DNA of 7,938 bases from CAMBDR01 sp046597185 (GTDB lineage: Bacteria > Pseudomonadota > Gammaproteobacteria > Burkholderiales > Burkholderiaceae_D). Position 1 is the stretch's first letter. Each line of letters begins with the position of its first letter. The notes beneath the pieces were generated by a model that made no database searches, was not told the origin of the DNA, and worked only from the letters and a program-made list of their open reading frames with translations. Position numbers and translations under genes: made by a program. Below are positions 1 through 6,533 of this stretch, in pieces. The stretch spans positions 1 to 7,938 of the forward strand of contig JBKJLF010000365.1 of NCBI GenBank assembly GCA_046597185.1, read 5' to 3'.

Positions 1-546
1 CTTTTTCAAGGCTTCAAAACCAAAATTGCGCAAAGCTTCATCATTGAGGCCAAACGACGCATCCCGTCCAAAAATAAAGGGGGCTTGCTGTACATGCCCA
101 CCATTACTACCAAACACGGCGTAACCTCGCCCTTGCGGCGATAATTGACTACTTGGGCCAGCATGAACGAAGTTGACGAAGAGATCCAGCTCACCATCAT
201 ACCCGCCACCACCAAACATCATGGATTTTTGGTTCCAAACAGTGGGCAAGTGCAATTGGAAACTGATATTCGGCGCATTCGGATCAATTGGTTTGATGTC
301 ACCATACACCTTACAATATTCACCCAAAGCCTGCGCGCCACTACCCGCTGCAGGCACCATTTGGGCACTGCTAACATTGGCCCCGTTGGTTGGCAAACCG
401 ATTAAGTTGGGCACAACTGTGAATGAATTTAGCTGATTGCATGTCAGACCCCGGGCCAATGCATGGCCAGGTGACACACTCATCACCATACCCAATGCGC
501 CAGACAAAACGAGTTTTTGCAAATGTGAGAATTTACTGATTTTCAT
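1..546 (-). CDS. Tannase/feruloyl esterase family protein, secreted, N-terminal part (3' end beyond window)
   Basis: This gene starts with ATG at 546 and stays open for 182 codons to the left edge, so the C-terminal part is missing. AAGAGG at 559-554 is a good ribosome binding site, 7 bases before the start. The N-terminus looks like a Sec signal peptide: Lys2, Lys5 and Lys11, then a hydrophobic stretch LVLSGALGMVM, then a likely cleavage after ALA at residue 31. The mature part has an early Cys36, FGGGGYDG at 111-118, YAVFGSNGGH at 142-151 and DEALRNFGFEALK at 169-181. These match in order the N-terminal half of the tannase/feruloyl esterase family, alpha/beta hydrolases that cleave phenolic esters such as gallate or ferulate esters. 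The usual nucleophile motif (Cys-Ser-x-Gly-Gly) and the Asp and His of the triad would lie past the edge, so activity cannot be judged. The family usually has TDTGH or similar where GSNGGH stands here. The substrate is unknown. The gene appears to have its own promoter and is not obviously linked in function to moaD upstream. Confidence 0.85.
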   Translation of the reverse strand, partial: MKISKFSHLQKLVLSGALGMVMSVSPGHALARGLTCNQLNSFTVVPNLIGLPTNGANVSSAQMVPAAGSGAQALGEYCKVYGDIKPIDPNAPNISFQLHLPTVWNQKSMMFGGGGYDGELDLFVNFVHAGPSSQLSPQGRGYAVFGSNGGHVQQAPFIFGRDASFGLNDEALRNFGFEALKK

Positions 547-553
547 AACATTA

Positions 554-559
554 CCTCTT
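554..559 (-). promoter_or_regulatory. Ribosome binding site of the esterase gene
   Basis: AAGAGG reads on the minus strand, 7 bases before the ATG at 546. It supports that start, which is also the one that gives a complete signal peptide. Confidence 0.7.
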
Positions 560-625
560 ATTGTTTATTTTATTAAGGTCATGCTGGTTGGCCCAATTGC
601 AGCCCGTGCGCTACCAATTTATTTT

Positions 626-650
626 TAAATTATTAATTATTAATAAATTA
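626..650. repeat. AT-rich imperfect 25-base dyad upstream of the esterase gene
   Basis: The core is a perfect inverted repeat, TTATTAAT-T-ATTAATAA (630-646). One mismatched base on each side is followed by a matching TAA/TTA pair (626-628 and 648-650). It lies about 80 bases before the esterase start and downstream of the predicted promoter. It could be an operator for a transcription factor. However, the whole stretch 615-655 is very AT-rich, so a chance palindrome is possible. Confidence 0.35.
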
Positions 651-725
651 GCAAATCCAACCAGCTTCAGCGCACTTCAGCCAGCAATGTGTTTTGGTAT
701 TTCAATTTTTTGGTGCTACAGCTCT

Positions 726-753
726 AATTTACTCGATTTTTTGTTGATGTCAA
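726..753 (-). promoter_or_regulatory. Predicted sigma70-type promoter for the esterase gene
   Basis: On the minus strand a perfect TTGACA (753-748) is followed after 16 bases by TAAATT (731-726, four of six matches to TATAAT). Transcription would begin near 719 and leave a leader of about 170 bases before the ATG at 546. This suggests the esterase gene is transcribed apart from the thrC-moeA-moaD operon. The rest of 547-816 holds no gene that I can support. Confidence 0.5.
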
Positions 754-816
754 GCACTAATTTACACAGAGCAACTAATTGCCGTAAAAAAAACACCTCC
801 CCCTGTCTGAGCAATT

Positions 817-1074
817 TTACCCTCCCGTAACCGGAGGAAAGAAGGCCACTTCGCCACTATCGGTTAATTTTTTTTCCCCATCACAAACCACATGATTGAG
901 CGCAATGCGCAAGGCGCGCTGATCAGCCAAGGCCTGTTGCCACGCGCCGCCACGCGCTTGCAAAAACCGCCTGAGCTGGCCTGTGCTAGCAACTTCCGGT
1001 GGTAGTTCCAGACTTTCGCCAGCCACCCCAACCGCCTCGCGCAAGCTGGCGAAATAGCGAATTTCCACTTTCAA
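817..1074 (-). CDS. moaD: MoaD, small (sulfur carrier) subunit of molybdopterin synthase
   Basis: This is an 85-residue ubiquitin-like protein. In the family its C-terminal glycine is charged as a thiocarboxylate and, with MoaE, donates the sulfur that turns precursor Z (cPMP) into molybdopterin. Seen here are the N-terminal strand KVEIRYFASLREAVG, typical of MoaD, and an end in FFPPVTGG with the essential terminal Gly-Gly intact. The length fits (E. coli MoaD is 81 residues). The start is TTG at 1074-1072. No ATG is available nearby in frame, the predicted N-terminus matches relatives, and GAGG at 1085-1082 lies 7 bases upstream. The start overlaps the TGA stop of moeA by four bases (TTGA), so translation is probably coupled. 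The usual partner moaE is not the next gene: an AT-rich gap and an esterase gene follow instead. Confidence 0.93.
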   Translation of the reverse strand: MKVEIRYFASLREAVGVAGESLELPPEVASTGQLRRFLQARGGAWQQALADQRALRIALNHVVCDGEKKLTDSGEVAFFPPVTGG

Positions 1075-2357
1075 AATAATACCTCATTAAACGGAATAAA
1101 CTTCACGCTATCCCCTTTCGCAATCGCCTGCCCTGACGGGTTATCGACAATACCATCACCCCACACGGTGGAAGTGAGTACACCTGACCCTTGATTCGGG
1201 AATAAATCCAAGCCACCTTCGGCATTGATTTTGACACGCAAAAATTCATTGCGCCGATCCGGTTTGGGCCAGTTAAAATCGGCCCTCATCGCATATTTTT
1301 TCGGGGTCACGTCTTGCGCGCCCAACACTCCTGCGACACCTGTAACGCCTTGCATGCGTAAAATAAACGGCCGCACAAATAACATAAAAGTGATCAGGCA
1401 AGACACTGGATTACCTGGCAGGCCAATGAAAAAACTGTCCCCAGGCTGATCCTGATTAGCAGCATCCGCCTGAGGGGTCTTGCGCACCTCGCCAAAAGCC
1501 AGGGGTTTGCCGGGCTTGATCGCAATTTGCCACAGGTTCAAGCGCCCTTCTGCCTCCACCGCCGGTTTGATATGGTCTTCTTCCCCAACCGAAACCCCAC
1601 CCGAGGTAATGATTAAATCATGCCCTTGGGCTGCCCGGCGCAAGGCCAGTTTGGTCGCTTCCAGGGTATCAGGGACGATGCCAAAATCAGTGACCTGACA
1701 CCCCAGGTTTTCCAGTAAAGCACGCAAAATAAAACGATTCGAATTGTAAATGGCACCCGGCCGCAAGGCTTCGCCCGGCATGGCCAGTTCGTCACCGGTG
1801 AAAAATACCGCCACCTGCAAACGCGGCCTGACACGCAGTTCGGCCAAACCCACCGAGGCTGCCAAACCCAATTGAGGGGCCCGCAAACGTGTCCCCATTG
1901 CCAGGATTTCACTACCAGCAACAATATCTTCCCCCGCGCGCCGTATCCATTCGCCACTTTGTGGTTGATGCCCGATCACAACGAATTCACCATCGACCTG
2001 ACATACTTCCTGCATCACCACCGCATCCGCCCCCGGCGGTATCATTGCGCCAGTAAAAATACGCGCGCAGCAGCCGGGTTCCAAAAAACTGCCAACCTGC
2101 CCGGCAGGAATGCGCTGGCTTAAGCGCAAGCGCGCATTACCGCCGACACAATCAGCGGCGCGCACCGCATAGCCATCCATTTGGGTATTGTCGGCGGGGG
2201 GTACATTTAATTGCGACACTTCGCCACGCGCCAGGATGCGCCCGTTGGCCTCCAGTGTTGGCACACACTCATGACCTATTAAGGGGCGCACGGCAGCCAG
2301 CAATTGATTTAAAGCCTGTTCTTTACTGAGCATCGGGGGAAATTTTTTATCGCTCAT
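1071..2357 (-). CDS. moeA: MoeA, molybdopterin molybdotransferase
   Basis: This 428-residue cytoplasmic enzyme inserts molybdate into adenylated molybdopterin (made by MogA in bacteria) to give active molybdenum cofactor. All the expected motifs are present in order: NVPPADNTQMDGYAVR at 51-66, FTGAMIPPGADAVVMQE at 101-117, TGDEL at 187-191, YNSNRF at 204-209, the MoCF domain TSGGVSVGEEDH at 251-262, IKPGKPLAFGE at 280-290, and GLPGNPVSC at 312-320. Asp61, Thr102, Glu190, Asp230, Asp261 and Lys281 align with the active-site residues known from E. coli MoeA, with small offsets. A short Gln/Asp/Ala-rich stretch at about 293-308 looks like a loop insertion. The ATG overlaps the thrC stop as ATGA and has no Shine-Dalgarno sequence of its own, so translation is probably coupled to thrC. 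It is part of the thrC-moeA-moaD operon. Confidence 0.96.
   Translation of the reverse strand: MSDKKFPPMLSKEQALNQLLAAVRPLIGHECVPTLEANGRILARGEVSQLNVPPADNTQMDGYAVRAADCVGGNARLRLSQRIPAGQVGSFLEPGCCARIFTGAMIPPGADAVVMQEVCQVDGEFVVIGHQPQSGEWIRRAGEDIVAGSEILAMGTRLRAPQLGLAASVGLAELRVRPRLQVAVFFTGDELAMPGEALRPGAIYNSNRFILRALLENLGCQVTDFGIVPDTLEATKLALRRAAQGHDLIITSGGVSVGEEDHIKPAVEAEGRLNLWQIAIKPGKPLAFGEVRKTPQADAANQDQPGDSFFIGLPGNPVSCLITFMLFVRPFILRMQGVTGVAGVLGAQDVTPKKYAMRADFNWPKPDRRNEFLRVKINAEGGLDLFPNQGSGVLTSTVWGDGIVDNPSGQAIAKGDSVKFIPFNEVLF
1082..1085 (-). promoter_or_regulatory. Ribosome binding site that supports the TTG start of moaD
   Basis: GAGG lies inside the last codons of moeA, 7 bases before the TTG. It is the main sequence support for choosing a non-ATG start for moaD. 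Confidence 0.6.
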
Positions 2358-3895
2358 TGGGCTGGTGCTTGGTCAAGGTGACTTTGAATATAGTGTTTGA
2401 TTGCATTGCTGTCGGCATCCATCACGTCAAAGCGTTGCGGCAACGTCTCCAAATCGGCAAAGCCTGCAGGGCGCTCGGCATCACAGCCCAAGGCTTCCCG
2501 AATGGTATCGTTAAATTTGGTCGGCAAGGCGGTTTCCAGCACAATCATGGGCACGCCATCGACCAAAAATTCCTCAGCCACTTTCAAGCCATCTGCAGTG
2601 TGCGGATCAACCACGATGCCATATTCGTGCTGCACGCGCCGGATGGTATCGAGCCTGTCCTGATGCGTTGATTTTCCCGATTGAAAGCCAAATTGCGCGA
2701 TTTTTGCAAACTCATCGCCATCACTACCCGCTTGTCCGGATAAATCAAAACCGCCTTTGCTTTCCACTTGCTGGAACAAGGCTTTGACGCGTGCGCCGTC
2801 GCGCCCCAACAAATCGAATATAAAGCGCTCAAAATTGGAGGCTTTGGAAATATCCATCGATGGACTGCTGGTATGCCAGGTTTCTTCCGATGCGCGCACC
2901 CGATACACCCCGGTCGTAAAGAAATCGTGCAAGACATCGTTTTCATTGGTGGCGACCACCAATTTGTCGATCGGCAAACCCATCATGCGCGCGATGTGGC
3001 CAGCGCAAATATTGCCAAAATTTCCCGAAGGCACGGTGAACGATACTTTTTGAGGGCCACCAGCCGCAGTGCTACTGGTGGTGGCCGCCAAATAGCCACG
3101 GAAGTAATACACCACCTGCGCCACAATCCGCGCCCAGTTGATGGAATTGACCGTGCCGATGCGGTATTGGGTTTTGAAGGGCAAATCATTGGAAACGGCT
3201 TTTACCATGTCCTGGCAATCATCAAACACGCCTTTGACGGCAATATTGTGGATGTTTTGCTCTTGCAGGCTAAACATTTGCGCGGTTTGAAAAGCGCTCA
3301 TTTTTTGATGCGGTGACAGCATGAAGACGCGAATGCCACGCTTGCCGCGCATGGCGTATTCGGCGGCGCTACCGGTATCACCCGAAGTCGCACCTAAAAT
3401 ATTGAGTTCCTGCTGATGTTTGTCCAGCGTGTATTCAAACAAATTACCCAGCAATTGCATCGCCATGTCTTTAAATGCCAGGGTCGGGCCATTCGACAAA
3501 CCTTGCAAAAACAGTGTTTTGCCGATGGATTTGTCTGCGGTTTTAGCTTGAACATTCGCTTGATCATGCCGCAATACCCGTAGCGGGGTAATTTGGCTCG
3601 CGTCTTCATCCGGGCGAGCATTGCAATACACCTCGGTGCGATAGGTGCGCAAGACCAGGTTATGCAAATCCTCTTCAGCAATATCGGTGGCAAACTTGCG
3701 TAAAATTTGAAACGCCAATTCGGCATAGGAAAGGCTACGCCAGGCATCGAGTTCGGCAGCACTTACTTGGGGGTAGCTTTGCGGCAAATACAGGCCGCCG
3801 TCATCGGCCAGGCCAGCCAGAAGAATATCGGAAAAAGATGCGGTGGCAGCGGTGGCAGCAGTAGTAGCAATAGCGCGAGTAGACAAATAGTGCAT
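2354..3895 (-). CDS. thrC: Threonine synthase (ThrC)
   Basis: This PLP enzyme converts O-phospho-L-homoserine to L-threonine, the last step of threonine synthesis. The chosen ATG at 3895 gives 513 residues beginning MHYLSTR, the usual start in betaproteobacterial ThrC. A longer frame open to a GTG at 4003 adds 36 residues unlike the family and would run through the hairpin and promoter, so it is rejected. Visible features are FSDILLAGLADDGGLYLP near residues 21-38, the PLP lysine Lys142 in GPTLAFKD, GATSGDTGSA from about 167, SPHQKMSAFQ, NSINWARI, the phosphate-loop-like VPSGNFGN, and SPSMDISKASNFERF. An Ala/Thr-rich insert at about residues 8-19 is encoded by a short tandem repeat. The ribosome binding site is weak (GAAG about 10 bases upstream). 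The gene overlaps moeA by four bases. hom, which often precedes thrC in this group, is absent: sdaA lies upstream instead. The leader contains a terminator-like hairpin. Confidence 0.96.
   Translation of the reverse strand: MHYLSTRAIATTAATAATASFSDILLAGLADDGGLYLPQSYPQVSAAELDAWRSLSYAELAFQILRKFATDIAEEDLHNLVLRTYRTEVYCNARPDEDASQITPLRVLRHDQANVQAKTADKSIGKTLFLQGLSNGPTLAFKDMAMQLLGNLFEYTLDKHQQELNILGATSGDTGSAAEYAMRGKRGIRVFMLSPHQKMSAFQTAQMFSLQEQNIHNIAVKGVFDDCQDMVKAVSNDLPFKTQYRIGTVNSINWARIVAQVVYYFRGYLAATTSSTAAGGPQKVSFTVPSGNFGNICAGHIARMMGLPIDKLVVATNENDVLHDFFTTGVYRVRASEETWHTSSPSMDISKASNFERFIFDLLGRDGARVKALFQQVESKGGFDLSGQAGSDGDEFAKIAQFGFQSGKSTHQDRLDTIRRVQHEYGIVVDPHTADGLKVAEEFLVDGVPMIVLETALPTKFNDTIREALGCDAERPAGFADLETLPQRFDVMDADSNAIKHYIQSHLDQAPAQ
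3840..3875. repeat. Degenerate 9-base tandem repeat coding an Ala/Thr stretch in ThrC
   Basis: On the plus strand GCGGTGGCA is repeated exactly at 3840-3848 and 3849-3857. Two decayed copies follow (GCAGTAGTA, GCAATAGCG). On the minus strand this encodes an alternation of Ala and Thr near the ThrC N-terminus, before the conserved FSDILL motif. It looks like a product of replication slippage kept in frame. Confidence 0.6.
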
Positions 3896-3925
3896 AGAGG
3901 GTGGCTTCACGTCGGGTCTGGGGGC

Positions 3926-3954
3926 AAAAAACAGGCTGCACCAACGGTGCAACC
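3926..3954 (-). terminator. Rho-independent terminator (or attenuator) between sdaA and thrC
   Basis: On the minus strand GGTTGCACC (3954-3946), loop GTT and GGTGCAGCC (3942-3934) form a 9-base-pair stem with one G-U pair, followed by TG and six T (3931-3926). This is a textbook intrinsic terminator. It lies about 110 bases after the sdaA stop, so it may end the catabolic transcript. It also lies only about 30 bases before the thrC ATG and downstream of the TATAAT box at 3976-3971. Any thrC transcript from that box would have to pass it, so an attenuator role is possible. Confidence 0.75.
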
Positions 3955-3970
3955 CGGACTCAAGGCCACT

Positions 3971-3976
3971 ATTATA
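3971..3976 (-). promoter_or_regulatory. Candidate -10 box of a thrC promoter
   Basis: A perfect TATAAT lies on the minus strand, 75 bases before the thrC ATG. No recognisable -35 box is found 16-18 bases upstream. Instead that space holds a 9-base direct repeat. Transcription would begin near 3964. The promoter could depend on an activator, or the match could be due to chance. Confidence 0.4.
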
Positions 3977-3983
3977 AATCGCA

Positions 3984-4004
3984 GCGCACAATTCTGCGCA
4001 CAAT
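3984..4004. repeat. 9-base direct repeat at 12-base period upstream of the candidate thrC -10 box
   Basis: GCGCACAAT occurs on the plus strand at 3984-3992 and again at 3996-4004 (ATTGTGCGC in the direction of transcription). If 3976-3971 is the -10 box, the copies lie at about -28 to -20 and -40 to -32, on nearly the same face of the helix. This arrangement suits tandem binding by a regulator that replaces a -35 box. No known regulator is assigned. Confidence 0.45.
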
Positions 4005-4064
4005 AACGAAATTTACCTGCCGGGTTGCGTTCTGGATTGCCTGCAAGGTTGGCTGTCGGCGGAC

Positions 4065-5462
4065 CTAACAGGCAGCATGGTTCACCGTAATAACATGGAT
4101 CGCCAAGCCGCCAAGCGAAGTTTCTTTATATTTGGCTTGCATATCGGCACCAGTTTGGCGCATGGTTTCAATTACTTCATCCAAACTCACGAAGTGCGAG
4201 CCATCCCCTTGCAAAGCCAGCGATGCCGCTGTAATCGCTTTGACCGCGCCCATGCCATTGCGTTCGATGCAGGGAATTTGCACCAGACCACCAATGGGGT
4301 CGCAAGTCATACCCAAATGGTGTTCGATGCCAATTTCAGCGGCATTTTCGATGCGTTCATTACAGCCACCAAGGGCCGCTACCAGGCCCGCTGCCGCCAT
4401 CGCGCAAGCTACGCCCACTTCGCCTTGGCAACCAATTTCAGCACCGGAAATCGAAGCATTGCGCTTACAGAGCATGCCAATTGCGGCGGCCGTCAATAAA
4501 AAGTCGCGCACGCCACGCACCGGGTCGGACGGTTTGCAATCCTCGGCATAATAGCGCAATACCGCAGGAATAATACCGGCAGCGCCGTTGGTGGGGGCCG
4601 TTACCACGCGCCCGCCAGCGGCATTTTCTTCATTCACCGCCATGGCATACAAACTGACGCGGTGCATCGCATCATGCGGCAAGCCATTGGTAATGGCATG
4701 CGCACCACGCCACAGCGTTGCCGCACGCCGTTTTACCTTTAAGCCACCGGGCAATTCGCCATCCAACTGCAAACCAATGGCGATACATTCATGCATCACT
4801 TGCCAGATTTGATCGAGGCCTTGATCGAGTTCATCCCTTGCAAGCTGTACGCATTCATTGGCACGCATCATGGCGGGAATACTCAAACCGGTGCGCTGGC
4901 CATGGGCCAGTAATTCAGCCATGCTATCGAAGGGATAAGGTTTCGCAGCGGATTCATCAGGCAAAACAGGCTCGTCAACTGTTTGCAACCCGTTTTTCAA
5001 TTCATTTTCAGCCACAATAAAGCCGCCACCGACGGAATAAAACACTTGTTCGCACACGCTGCCGTCGCGCCGTTCCAAGCTGCAGCGCATGCCATTCGGG
5101 TGGCCGGGCAAGCTTTCTTGCTTATGCCAGAGCAAATCACGCTCGATGTCAAATGGCACACAATGTTGCCCCAGTAAATTCAATTGACACGTGCTTTTTA
5201 ATAATGCCAACTTGGCTGGCACACTCAAGGGGTCGATTTGCCTCGGTGTTTCGCCCATCAAGCCCATTAACACCGCCATATCGGTGCCATGCCCGACACC
5301 GGTTAAAGCCAGGGAACCATATAACGCAACCTGTACTTTCACCACCTGCTGCATATCGCCGCCTTCCAACAAAAAGCGGCGCGCTGCCACCATGGGGCCT
5401 ACCGTATGCGAGCTGGACGGCCCGATGCCGATTTTAAATAAATCAAATACGCTCGTGTCCAT
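4065..5462 (-). CDS. sdaA: L-serine ammonia-lyase, single-chain Fe-S type (SdaA)
   Basis: This 465-residue enzyme deaminates L-serine to pyruvate and ammonia with an oxygen-sensitive [4Fe-4S] cluster. The N-terminal domain has FKIGIGPSSSHTVGP at 9-23. The catalytic domain has TAPTNGAAGIIPAVLRYY at 288-305. Cluster cysteines are Cys345 (GCQGEVG), Cys387 (TCDPIGG) and Cys398 (IPCIERN), with the same spacing, 42 and 11, as in E. coli SdaA. The chain ends in Cys465. In the Legionella enzyme the C-terminal cysteine reaches into the active site and binds the fourth iron, so the same autoinhibition is likely here. The ATG at 5462 is chosen because the family starts there. Upstream codons in frame (from 5552) give a Lys/Ile-rich tail that is only A-rich leader. 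AAGAGA lies 5 bases before the ATG. The gene follows the threonine dehydrogenase after 99 bases with no terminator visible, so co-transcription is likely. Confidence 0.97.
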   Translation of the reverse strand: MDTSVFDLFKIGIGPSSSHTVGPMVAARRFLLEGGDMQQVVKVQVALYGSLALTGVGHGTDMAVLMGLMGETPRQIDPLSVPAKLALLKSTCQLNLLGQHCVPFDIERDLLWHKQESLPGHPNGMRCSLERRDGSVCEQVFYSVGGGFIVAENELKNGLQTVDEPVLPDESAAKPYPFDSMAELLAHGQRTGLSIPAMMRANECVQLARDELDQGLDQIWQVMHECIAIGLQLDGELPGGLKVKRRAATLWRGAHAITNGLPHDAMHRVSLYAMAVNEENAAGGRVVTAPTNGAAGIIPAVLRYYAEDCKPSDPVRGVRDFLLTAAAIGMLCKRNASISGAEIGCQGEVGVACAMAAAGLVAALGGCNERIENAAEIGIEHHLGMTCDPIGGLVQIPCIERNGMGAVKAITAASLALQGDGSHFVSLDEVIETMRQTGADMQAKYKETSLGGLAIHVITVNHAAC

Positions 5463-5470
5463 TACCGTCT

Positions 5471-5519
5471 CTTTTAATTTAAATTTGATTTTTATTTTTT
5501 TTATTTTTTTGATTGACTT
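5471..5519 (-). other. A-rich, pyrimidine-poor leader before sdaA
   Basis: The sense strand carries runs of seven, eight and five A separated by single T, then a short AATTTAAATT block before the AAGAGA ribosome binding site. No stem is seen and there is no T-tract on the sense strand, so it is not a minus-strand terminator. It may keep the messenger unfolded for ribosome entry or bend the DNA. A separate sdaA promoter cannot be identified with confidence. Confidence 0.4.
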
Positions 5520-5561
5520 TGATTTTCTCTGATGATTTCTATCAGGCATCAAGGCTTTGGA

Positions 5562-6521
5562 CTACATCGAGCTGGCAGCAATATTGATATTTTTCAACAT
5601 ATCTTGCACCATCTGCGCCAAACCCACTTCCGCACGCCAGCCCCAATCGGCATGGGCCACACTGTCGTCCAAGCTTTGCGGCCAAGTTGCGGCAATGGCC
5701 TGACGTGAATCCGGCGCATAACTGATCGCAAAATCGGGAATCTGTGCAGAAATGGCTGCCGCCAATTCACGCGGGTTAAAACTCAAACCGGCGATATTAT
5801 ACGAAGAACGAATTTTCACCTGGTGCGTGGGTGCATCCATCAGGTCGATGGTGGCGCGAATCGCATCGGGCATATAAATCATGGGCAAACTCGTTTCCGC
5901 TTCCAAAAAGCAGGAATAGACTTGTTTTTTGAGCGCCGCGTAAAAAATGGCGATGGCATAATCGGTGGTGCCACCGCCAGGAGGCGATTTATAACTGATA
6001 ATGCCGGGATAGCGAATCGAGCGCACATCGACCCCGTATTTCAAGAAGTAATACTCACACAAACGCTCGCCCGCAAGTTTGCTGATGCCATAGATGGTGG
6101 TGGGGTCCATCACGGTCATTTGCGGCGTCATCTGTGCTGGCGTATTCGGGCCAAACGCCGCAATCGACGATGGCCAAAATACCCGTAAGGGCTTACCCGC
6201 ATCCGTGCGCTCACGCGCCACTTCAAGGATGTTGATCAGCCCGTCCATATTCAGCGTCCAGGCTTTGAGCGGCATTTGCTCACCGGTCGCCGATAACAAA
6301 GCCGCCAGTTGGTAGACTTGGGTGATGTCGTACTCCTCCACCACCCGCATCAAGGCATTCCGGTCCAGTACATCCAGTTGTTGATAACGGCTGGCAGCAA
6401 CCATATTTTCCATGCCGATATCCGAAGCAATCACTTGATCAGCACTATGTTGTACCGCCAAAGCACTAACCAATTCACTACCAATTTGCCCGTTTGCACC
6501 AATGACCAGAATACGCTCCAT
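5562..6521 (-). CDS. tdh: L-threonine 3-dehydrogenase, short-chain (SDR/epimerase-like) type
   Basis: This 319-residue NAD-dependent enzyme oxidises L-threonine to 2-amino-3-ketobutyrate. It belongs to the extended SDR family (the type known from Cupriavidus, Flavobacterium and animals), not the zinc-dependent type of E. coli Tdh, so the symbol denotes function only. The Rossmann motif GANGQIG is at 8-14. Asp34 (ASDIG) at the end of the second strand fits preference for NAD over NADP. Ser118/119 (WPSS), Tyr144 and Lys148 (YGISK) form the catalytic set. RYPGIISY at 170-177 and the glycine-rich GGGTTDYA at 182-189 are typical of this threonine dehydrogenase subgroup and distinguish it from sugar epimerases. 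The start has a strong GGAGG (6532-6528), 6 bases upstream and inside the 12-base gap after kbl. Pairing with kbl supports the role, since the unstable product is used at once by that enzyme. Confidence 0.94.
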   Translation of the reverse strand: MERILVIGANGQIGSELVSALAVQHSADQVIASDIGMENMVAASRYQQLDVLDRNALMRVVEEYDITQVYQLAALLSATGEQMPLKAWTLNMDGLINILEVARERTDAGKPLRVFWPSSIAAFGPNTPAQMTPQMTVMDPTTIYGISKLAGERLCEYYFLKYGVDVRSIRYPGIISYKSPPGGGTTDYAIAIFYAALKKQVYSCFLEAETSLPMIYMPDAIRATIDLMDAPTHQVKIRSSYNIAGLSFNPRELAAAISAQIPDFAISYAPDSRQAIAATWPQSLDDSVAHADWGWRAEVGLAQMVQDMLKNINIAASSM

Positions 6522-6527
6522 ATTTTT

Positions 6528-6532
6528 CCTCC
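6528..6532 (-). promoter_or_regulatory. Strong ribosome binding site of the threonine dehydrogenase gene
   Basis: GGAGG fills the short gap between the kbl stop and the next ATG at 6521, with 6 bases of spacing. It fixes the dehydrogenase start and suggests strong translation within one kbl-tdh messenger. Confidence 0.75.
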
Positions 6533-6533
6533 G

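Noticed and set aside
786..837. Terminator after moaD with a run of eight T (793-786)
   Set aside because: The only stem is CCTCC (837-833), pairing with either of two GGAGG copies. The copy next to the T-tract leaves a loop of about 32 bases, so the hairpin is too weak to call.
2768..3316. 182-codon open frame on the plus strand opposite thrC
   Set aside because: It is antisense to the conserved ThrC coding region, has no recognisable domain and no ribosome binding site of note.
3907..3969. Short GTG-started leader peptide in front of thrC (20 codons, ending in TGA)
   Set aside because: Its GTG lies upstream of the expected transcript start, it has no ribosome binding site and it shows no run of Thr or Ile codons.
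3896..4003. N-terminal extension of ThrC by 36 residues from a GTG at 4003
   Set aside because: It has no family resemblance and would translate the promoter-like box and the terminator hairpin. The internal ATG at 3895 gives the normal ThrC start.
5463..5552. N-terminal extension of SdaA rich in Lys and Ile
   Set aside because: It comes from translating the A-rich leader. The family starts at MDTSVFDLF, and a ribosome binding site precedes that ATG.
5501..5555. Plus-strand promoter or terminator around the T-rich run and TTGACT
   Set aside because: No plus-strand gene follows, the small CTGAT/ATCAG stem is short, and the match to a promoter is poor.
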